Part shown: one piece after another, positions 44,401 through 48,207 of the stretch
How positions within the stretch are numbered: position 1 is the first letter of the stretch
How the letters are laid out: each line of letters starts with the position of its first letter
Source of the DNA: Pseudonocardia bannensis
GTDB lineage: Bacteria > Actinomycetota > Actinomycetes > Mycobacteriales > Pseudonocardiaceae
Reading direction: 5' to 3'
Assembly (NCBI RefSeq): GCF_012911875.1
Contig: NZ_JAAXKZ010000034.1
Coordinates: 1-48,207, forward strand
DNA: 48,207 nucleotides
The notes under the pieces: model-generated
Seen by the model: the letters and a program-made list of their open reading frames with translations, nothing else
Told to the model about the DNA's origin: nothing
Database searches by the model: none
Program-made: the position numbers and the translations under genes

Positions 44401-44767
44401 CGCCGAGGGCGAGTTCCTCGTCGTCGACCATGCGGACGCCGATGCGCACCGGCCGGTCAAGACGCTGTCGGGCGGAGAGACGTTCCAGGCGAGCCTCGCG
44501 CTCGCGCTGGCGCTGTCGGCGCAGATGTCGACCCTGGCCGCGGAGGGCGCCGCTCGGCTCGACTCGATCTTCCTGGACGAGGGCTTCGGCACCCTCGACG
44601 AGGCCAATCTCGAGGTCGTCGCGAGCACCCTGGAGAACCTCGCGAGCCAGGGCGACCGGATGGTCGGAGTGATCACGCACGTGCCGGCGCTGGCCGAGCG
44701 CGTCCCGGTCCGGTATGCCGTGACACGGGATCAGCGCACGGCGTCGGTGGTCCGGGAAGGGCGGTGA
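41465..44767 (+). CDS. sbcC: SbcC, Rad50-family ATPase subunit
   Basis: This 1100-residue SMC-type ATPase has an N-terminal Walker A GPTGSGKST at 32-40, Q-loop region VVLPQGDFAEFL, and two long Ala/Arg/Glu-rich coiled-coil arms. The zinc-hook CPVC has Cys at 522 and 525, and the C-terminal half has ABC signature SGGE at 1002-1005 and Walker B FLDEGFG with D1038-E1039. It tethers DNA ends and drives SbcD nuclease activity. The coiled-coil stretch has very high Ala content, which explains the long false frames on the other strand. A bidirectional terminator hairpin follows immediately. Confidence 0.95.
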   Translation: MRPVLLEMHGFAAFRERTTVDFTGAEYFALVGPTGSGKSTVIDAMTFALYGSVPRWDDRRMVALAMAPSVNRGTVRLLFDAGDARYVVARELRRSAKGGVTVRNARLERLADPAGFGAAGEDTEVLAADSAVTKEVERLLGLPFDQFCQCVVLPQGDFAEFLHAKPAARQQMLTRLLGLDVYETIAKEANREAAGAGERAEVIAGQLAAYADAGDEAVAAAGERVTALESLSQRVAVRLPELVAAAGAVEAAEAVVVQLRDERGRLAALAVPDGVSEVDTRRRSAVEQADAAQRRFAAAEAADTAAREARAAAPERAPLEQARRDHRDLATALAARPGAQQTHVAAHAAYETAGAAAAQAAAAVEAARAHRDTSAAALAAARDTVQRLADERDRLSGLRLPDGLDRLDDRRRAAHDDLVTAQKSLDEAEAAEAAAREQLAAAPERGPLERALADHAALAAALAAEPAAAHRHVDAVHARETAAEQVAQARHRLAHARERREQAALADRAAALRPSLVAGEPCPVCEQVVATLPRVPVADDLSTTADAVAAAEDALEAARAAESAAATAEQRAAAEHERATDEITRLRAALAGAPATAQATADALAALDRLSRSAEQADAAVRRARREREDAARAVESLRGEVTRAAAALRAARDPLVPLGAPPVTDDVLGGWTALAGWAEQQTAFRDAALADARDTAVAAEQAARAAAQGFEEAERAATARRRDETEAARAEQATRSDLGALEDRIRRLSAALETAPSDAEAAAALEQLDALDAAARAADAELRAARTARSATDKALAQVNRDVGAAWDALRAARDPLVVLGAPVVTGDDLLAAWTALTRWAAGAVADRDEQLPAAGSAVTAARERRCGLERELAEDLAGHEVTARAPLVETASAAVAEALTRARAAHERIAERRDEAARLRADRAEAESAQQVAKMLGNLLRSDGFPRWLVASALDVLVADASASLAELSGGQFELTHAEGEFLVVDHADADAHRPVKTLSGGETFQASLALALALSAQMSTLAAEGAARLDSIFLDEGFGTLDEANLEVVASTLENLASQGDRMVGVITHVPALAERVPVRYAVTRDQRTASVVREGR

Positions 44768-44770
44768 CGG

Positions 44771-44800
44771 CCCGGGGCCGGCACATCCGCCGGTCCCGGG
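44771..44800. terminator. Bidirectional terminator between sbcC and VOC gene
   Basis: CCCGGGGCCGGC (44771-44782) and GCCGGTCCCGGG (44789-44800) form a 12-bp stem with one G-T wobble and an ACATCC loop, in the 39-base gap between convergent genes. It is very stable and has no T-run. Confidence 0.8.
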
Positions 44801-44806
44801 AGGTTG

Positions 44807-45580
44807 TCACTGGTCCGAGTTCTGCCCGTGGACCGAGAAGACGGCGCCGAACGGGTCGGTGAGAATCGCCATGCGTCCGAACGGCGTGTCCGTCGCAGGC
44901 ATGAGGACAAAGCCTCCGCCACGTTCGGCGGTCGCGACCGAGGCGTCGACGTCGGCGACGCCGAAGTAGGGCGCCCAGTGGCTCGGGGTGCCCTCCGCAG
45001 CGCCCATCATCCCGCCCATGCCGCCGGCGATCTCGCCGTTGACGCAGAAGGTGTCGTAGTCCTCGGGCGCGCCCTCGACGGGCTGGTAGGTGTAGCCGAA
45101 CACCGCGGAGTAGAAGCGTTTGGCCGCAGCGGGATCGTGCAGCCGGGCGTCCTCCCAGACGAGGGAGCCGGGCTCGTTGTAGACCTCGATGCCGACCTGC
45201 CCCATGGCCTGCCACACGCCGAACGCCGCGCCGGTGGGGTCGAGGGCGACGAGCATGCGGCCGTTGCCGGCGATGTCCATCGGACCGGCGAGCACGGTGC
45301 CGCCGTTGTCCGTGATCAGCTTCGCGGTGGCGTCGACGTCGTCGCTGGCCATGTACAACGTCCAGGCCGAGGGCTGCCCCTCCTGCATGATCGGGCCGAT
45401 CCCGGCGGCGGCCTTCCCGTCGGTCTGGGCGATGTTGAAATGGCCGAAGTCCTCGCCGCTGTCGAAGAACGACCAGCCGATGACGGGACCGTAGAACTCC
45501 GTCGCGGCCTTGACGTCGGGAACGGCGATGTCGACCCAGCACGGTGTGCCGGCGGGCCACGGTGTCTCCCGGGTGGGCAT
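44807..45580 (-). CDS. Two-domain VOC protein (CFP30B/27-kDa-antigen type)
   Basis: The 257-residue protein holds two glyoxalase-fold domains. The first begins GTPCWVDIAVPDVKAATEFYGPVIGW and ends DPTGAAFGVWQ. The second begins EARLHDPAAAKRFYSAVFGYTY-like and ends AILTDPFGAVFSVHG; it includes SHWAPYFGVADVDASV. This is the common actinobacterial two-VOC hydroxylase/antigen form with no firm function. ATG 45580 is chosen since GGAGG lies 8-9 bases upstream; GTG 45586 is too close to that site. It is oriented against the SbcC and NurA genes and looks like an insertion within the HerA-SbcCD-NurA set. Confidence 0.85.
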   Translation of the reverse strand: MPTRETPWPAGTPCWVDIAVPDVKAATEFYGPVIGWSFFDSGEDFGHFNIAQTDGKAAAGIGPIMQEGQPSAWTLYMASDDVDATAKLITDNGGTVLAGPMDIAGNGRMLVALDPTGAAFGVWQAMGQVGIEVYNEPGSLVWEDARLHDPAAAKRFYSAVFGYTYQPVEGAPEDYDTFCVNGEIAGGMGGMMGAAEGTPSHWAPYFGVADVDASVATAERGGGFVLMPATDTPFGRMAILTDPFGAVFSVHGQNSDQ

Positions 45581-45694
45581 GTTCACGCACCTCCATCAGA
45601 GTGGGACGGGCCACAGCCAAGCACGCCTCACCGACACTTCGCGTCATCCGATCAGCTGTCCCGGGGCGACCAGCGATCCCGGGTGGCGGGGGCG

Positions 45695-45767
45695 GCTATC
45701 GTCGGCGGCCTGTCCCGTTCCCGGTGCCGAGGAGGACCGTGGCCGCGCATCCTGCTCCCCTCGTCGG
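45695..45767 (+). repeat. herA 5' module, copy 2, before the NurA-like gene
   Basis: Second copy of the element at 38502-38570: GCTATCGTCGGC, a ribosome site GCCGAGGAGGAC, a GTG and ten codons resembling those of the HerA-like gene (VAAHPAPLVG against VAEQPAPPVG). After this the reading frames part. It probably serves as promoter and leader of the downstream gene. Confidence 0.7.
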
Positions 45768-45807
45768 GGAGACCCGACGTCCCGCATCGATGCCGGGGCC
45801 GGTGTGA
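45739..45807 (+). CDS. 22-codon leader ORF derived from the herA start
   Basis: This short frame begins with a GTG carrying a full GAGGAGGA ribosome site and encodes VAAHPAPLVGETRRPASMPG plus two residues. Its first ten residues resemble the N-terminus of the HerA-like protein. Its TGA overlaps the GTG start of the NurA-like gene in a GTGA arrangement. It is probably translated only to deliver ribosomes to the next gene; a function of the peptide itself is doubtful. Confidence 0.5.
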   Translation: MAAHPAPLVGETRRPASMPGPV

Positions 45808-46790
45808 GCGCGCCCCCGTCGCGACCGGGCATGCGGTTCGCCGTCGATCCGTGGGACCCGTCGTACGGGTCGAGCCTGGACGCCGAGAACCTGGGGGAGT
45901 CGACCGCTCGCGTGGTCGCCGACGTCGAACTGCCGGCCGACCGGTGGCGCCCGGTCGATCCGGAGCCGGGCGTGACGCCACCGTCGGCGACGCTGTTCGT
46001 CGACGGGGTCCGGCGGATCGACGCCCAGGTGTGGGTCGACGAGCCCGATGCGGCGGCCGCCTCCCCGGGGTTGTGTGCCTCCTACGCCGCCGGGGTCGTG
46101 TGCTGCTGCGACGACGGCGCGCACCTGGCCGCGGTCGACGTCCGCCGCGGACTGTTCACCACCGCCGCCCACGCCGTCGACGTCGCGACCACGGCCGGGA
46201 TCTACCGGGCGAGCCTCGCCGAGGCGCGGCCGGACATCGCGCCGGCGCAGGCGTTGAGCCTCGCGCTCCAGTCCCGGCTCGCCGATGTCGAGATCACCAC
46301 GGCGGTCGCAGCGCGTTCCGGGCTGTCCACACCGGACGACCTGCTCGTCGTCGACGGCCCGCTGCGCGGGCGCCAGCACCTGCCCCGGGCGCTCGGCTAC
46401 ATCAAGTCCCACCGCAGCGAGTACCTTCCGGCACGGCTGAGCGGGCTGGTGGCGACCCTCGGCGCCGGACAACGCACCCCGGTGTTCCTGCTCGGCAGCT
46501 CATGGGACCGCTACACCTGGTACCTACGGCTGCCGTGCGCGCCGGGGGCGCCGTGGGCGGGCATCGTGCGGCTGGAGTGCAGCGCCACCCTGACCGGCGA
46601 GGCGGCGATCGCCATGGCGTGGTTGAGCCAGGCGACGCTGTGCCGGTACGCGTCCGAGGGTTACAAGGACGCGCGGGCGCCGCAGAACCTGTATCCGATC
46701 GCCGGTCTGGAGCGGCAGCTGCGCCGGCGGCTGGGTGATGCGGGGCTGCTGTACCGGGCATTGCGCGCGGCGGCACGACCTCCGGCGTGA
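45804..46790 (+). CDS. NurA-like nuclease
   Basis: The 328-residue protein resembles the NurA family of 5'-3' nucleases that partner HerA. Candidate active-site blocks are SATLFVDGVRRIDAQVW (motif I, DG) and DDLLVVDGPLRGR (motif II, DG), followed by YIKSHRSEYLP, WYLRLP and a C-terminal block PQNLYPIAGLERQLRRRLGD, which corresponds to the conserved end of NurA. Similarity is weak, so the name rests partly on context: a herA promoter copy precedes it and HerA-SbcCD lie nearby. The GTG overlaps the stop of the 22-codon leader ORF, while an ATG at 45831 has no ribosome site. It would resect DNA ends pumped by HerA. Confidence 0.66.
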   Translation: MSAPPSRPGMRFAVDPWDPSYGSSLDAENLGESTARVVADVELPADRWRPVDPEPGVTPPSATLFVDGVRRIDAQVWVDEPDAAAASPGLCASYAAGVVCCCDDGAHLAAVDVRRGLFTTAAHAVDVATTAGIYRASLAEARPDIAPAQALSLALQSRLADVEITTAVAARSGLSTPDDLLVVDGPLRGRQHLPRALGYIKSHRSEYLPARLSGLVATLGAGQRTPVFLLGSSWDRYTWYLRLPCAPGAPWAGIVRLECSATLTGEAAIAMAWLSQATLCRYASEGYKDARAPQNLYPIAGLERQLRRRLGDAGLLYRALRAAARPPA

Positions 46791-46926
46791 CCACGCAGCG
46801 GCGACCGTCCCCTCCCGGCTCCCGCTGCACGCTTCGGCTCGCGGCGTCGCAATTCGAATCGCCGGCTCAACTCGAGGCCGGAACCTTCCCGGTGACAACG
46901 GGCGCGACCCTGCGCCATCGAAGGCG

Positions 46927-47328
46927 ATGAGACGAAGCCAACTGCATCTCCGACTCGTGCGGCGAGGACGGGCGGTACGGCGGACGGCGCGCACCGGCCA
47001 CTCGTGTTCAGCCGCCGAACGCGCCGCGGCCGATCCGGCTACCCGCTCGGCGGCGCTGCCCACGAGCTCCGAGGTCGCGTGGGTTCAACGGGACTACGGC
47101 GCTTCCGCCGCCGACGACATCGGACGGCGCGAGTGCGGAATCGAGGTGGCGGACGAGGACCTCCACTCGCTTCTCGTCGAACTGGCGACCGACATGATCG
47201 AGCACGGGGAGCGCCACCGGGCCGATCTCTCGTCCCTGCAGGAGGGGCTTCTCGAAACGGTGGACGCCAGGGTCCTCGACCTGCTCGACGCGCCGCAGAG
47301 ACGGCCCACCCCGCCTGGACGACGGTGA
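46927..47328 (+). CDS. Small hypothetical protein
   Basis: The 133-codon frame is not recognised. The first 50 residues are Arg-rich with poor ribosome-site support and may not be coding. From about residue 65 the codon usage is typical of the neighbourhood and the sequence is helical and acidic: ADEDLHSLLVELATDMIEHGERHRADLSSLQEGLLETVDARVLDLLD. The real protein may be shorter, from a start near 47070. The 136 bases before it (46791-46926) hold nothing recognisable. Confidence 0.35.
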   Translation: MRRSQLHLRLVRRGRAVRRTARTGHSCSAAERAAADPATRSAALPTSSEVAWVQRDYGASAADDIGRRECGIEVADEDLHSLLVELATDMIEHGERHRADLSSLQEGLLETVDARVLDLLDAPQRRPTPPGRR

Positions 47329-47359
47329 CATCGATCGGGGTGCGGGCCCTGGTGACGGG

Positions 47360-48052
47360 CTACCGCCCGGTCCAGTAGGCGTCCAGCCGGTCGGCCAGCT
47401 CCTCCGGATGGCCGAGCATGGGGTTGTGGTCGCCGGGCATCTCGTCGGGCGTGATGCCGAGCCGCTCCCGCACGACCCGGCGCATGAACTCCGCGGGGAA
47501 GAAGCGGTCGTCGCGGCTGAGCAGGAACGCCGTCGGCACGTCCGGCCACGCCTCGAGCGGCCAGGGCTTCTCCATCGGGGTGCCGGCCTGGTCCTTCTGC
47601 CGGGCCATCGCCTCGGCCGCGAGGTCCGGCGGGGTGTCGTGGAAGAACAGGGCGACCACGTCGTCGTCGGCCCTGCCGTCGCGCTCGTCCTGCTCGCGCC
47701 TGGCCTGCTCGAAGCCGGTGTCGGCCCACCAGTCGCCCGGTGGCTCGCCCGGTGCCGGGATCATCGCCTGCAGCATCACCAGCAGATCCACCGGCACCCG
47801 GGCGCACACGAGGGGAGCGGTGAACCCGCCGAGCGAGTGGGCCACCAGGACGAGGTGGGTGCGATCGCCGATGGCGTCCACGACCGCATCGGCGTACTCG
47901 GACAGCCCGGCCGACTCGTCCTCGCCCGGCAGGTCCACCGCCACCACGTCGTGGCCCCGCCGGCGCAACTCGGCGTCCAGCAGGTGCCAGTACCAGGAGT
48001 CGGACGCGGCGCCGTGGATCAGGACGTAGGTGGCCGTCGTCGGTCGGTCCAT
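47360..48052 (-). CDS. Alpha/beta hydrolase (methylesterase-like)
   Basis: This 230-residue hydrolase begins with TTATYVLIHGAASDSWYWHLL, a typical start for the small esterase family that includes plant-type methylesterases. The nucleophile S73 sits in AHSLGG, the acid is in LLSRDDRFFP and the His in GDHNPML. A WWADTGFEQARREQDE lid region lies between. The ATG at 48052 has GGAGGT about 9 bases upstream; a frame from 48085 is also open. The substrate is unknown, and it is not linked to its neighbours by direction or spacing. Confidence 0.84.
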   Translation of the reverse strand: MDRPTTATYVLIHGAASDSWYWHLLDAELRRRGHDVVAVDLPGEDESAGLSEYADAVVDAIGDRTHLVLVAHSLGGFTAPLVCARVPVDLLVMLQAMIPAPGEPPGDWWADTGFEQARREQDERDGRADDDVVALFFHDTPPDLAAEAMARQKDQAGTPMEKPWPLEAWPDVPTAFLLSRDDRFFPAEFMRRVVRERLGITPDEMPGDHNPMLGHPEELADRLDAYWTGR

Positions 48053-48188
48053 GAAGGTGAGACCTCCGCCGACGGGGAGAGTCATCGGTCCCCGGGGGAC
48101 AGGAGGGGCCATCTCACCAGCAGGGCTCCCAGGTCTTGCCGGGGGCGCGTAGCAACGCGGCCCGGTGTATCCCGGGTAAGGGTTCGCG

Positions 48189-48207
48189 GCAGGGGCAGGG
48201 GCAGGGG
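48189..48207. repeat. GGCAGG hexamer repeat at the right edge
   Basis: Three tandem copies of GGCAGG end the window. The repeat may continue beyond the edge. The preceding 130 bases (48053-48188) hold the hydrolase ribosome site and nothing else recognised. Confidence 0.6.

Noticed and set aside
48189..48207. CRISPR-like or functional repeat at the right edge
   Set aside because: It is only three tandem hexamers without spacers, at the window limit.

Overview
The window is GC-rich throughout, codons end almost always in G or C, and GTG starts and short ATGA/GTGA/TGATG overlaps are common. With F420-type LLM oxidoreductases, a PucR regulator, MEDS-domain sensors and CO-dehydrogenase-like molybdenum hydroxylases, this suggests a soil-type actinomycete, possibly of the Pseudonocardiales. 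That placement is inference. I see no rRNA, tRNA, CRISPR array, insertion sequence or phage gene.

Layout: (1) 1-2527 is the end of a pyrroloquinoline quinone operon, pqqB(partial)-C-D-E, followed by an unknown gene and a CaCA-like cation exchanger (3193-4251). (2) 4490-9091, leftward, holds an NTF2-like protein, an LLM oxidoreductase and a response regulator/hybrid sensor kinase pair. Facing them are a DUF1028 protein and an alpha/beta hydrolase (9313-11233). (3) 12117-25235 is a catabolic-looking island. A PucR-family regulator diverges from an LLM oxidoreductase, a DUF917 (S-methyl-thiohydantoin desulfurase family) protein and a short HyuA-type hydantoinase/oxoprolinase. Two complete three-subunit molybdenum hydroxylases follow, one in M-S-L order and one in L-M-S order, with a strongly structured spacer between them and a terminator at the end. 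(4) 25581-28178 holds a putative lipoprotein, a MEDS-STAS gene interrupted by one amber codon, an N-terminally short MEDS/HATPase gene and a small VOC protein. (5) 28399-30369 is an M13 metallopeptidase. (6) 30485-46790 is a DNA-processing island. It has a PLD-nuclease/SF2 helicase/DUF3427 protein, a divergent 1487-aa SF1 helicase with a C-terminal PD-(D/E)XK nuclease, then HerA-like ATPase, SbcD (Mre11), SbcC (Rad50) and, past an opposed two-domain VOC gene, a NurA-like nuclease. (7) The right edge carries a small hypothetical gene and an alpha/beta hydrolase.

How they may work together: the Pqq proteins make a redox cofactor for periplasmic dehydrogenases lying outside the window. The molybdenum hydroxylases, LLM oxidoreductase, DUF917 and HyuA proteins together look like a route that hydroxylates and opens an N-heterocycle of hydantoin type; the substrate is unknown. 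HerA-SbcCD-NurA resembles the archaeal HerA-Mre11-Rad50-NurA end-resection set. The nurA-like gene is preceded by a copy of the herA promoter and first codons, so the two genes may be expressed together although they are 7 kb apart. With the two helicase-nucleases next door, this island is the best candidate for an undescribed DNA repair or anti-invader system.
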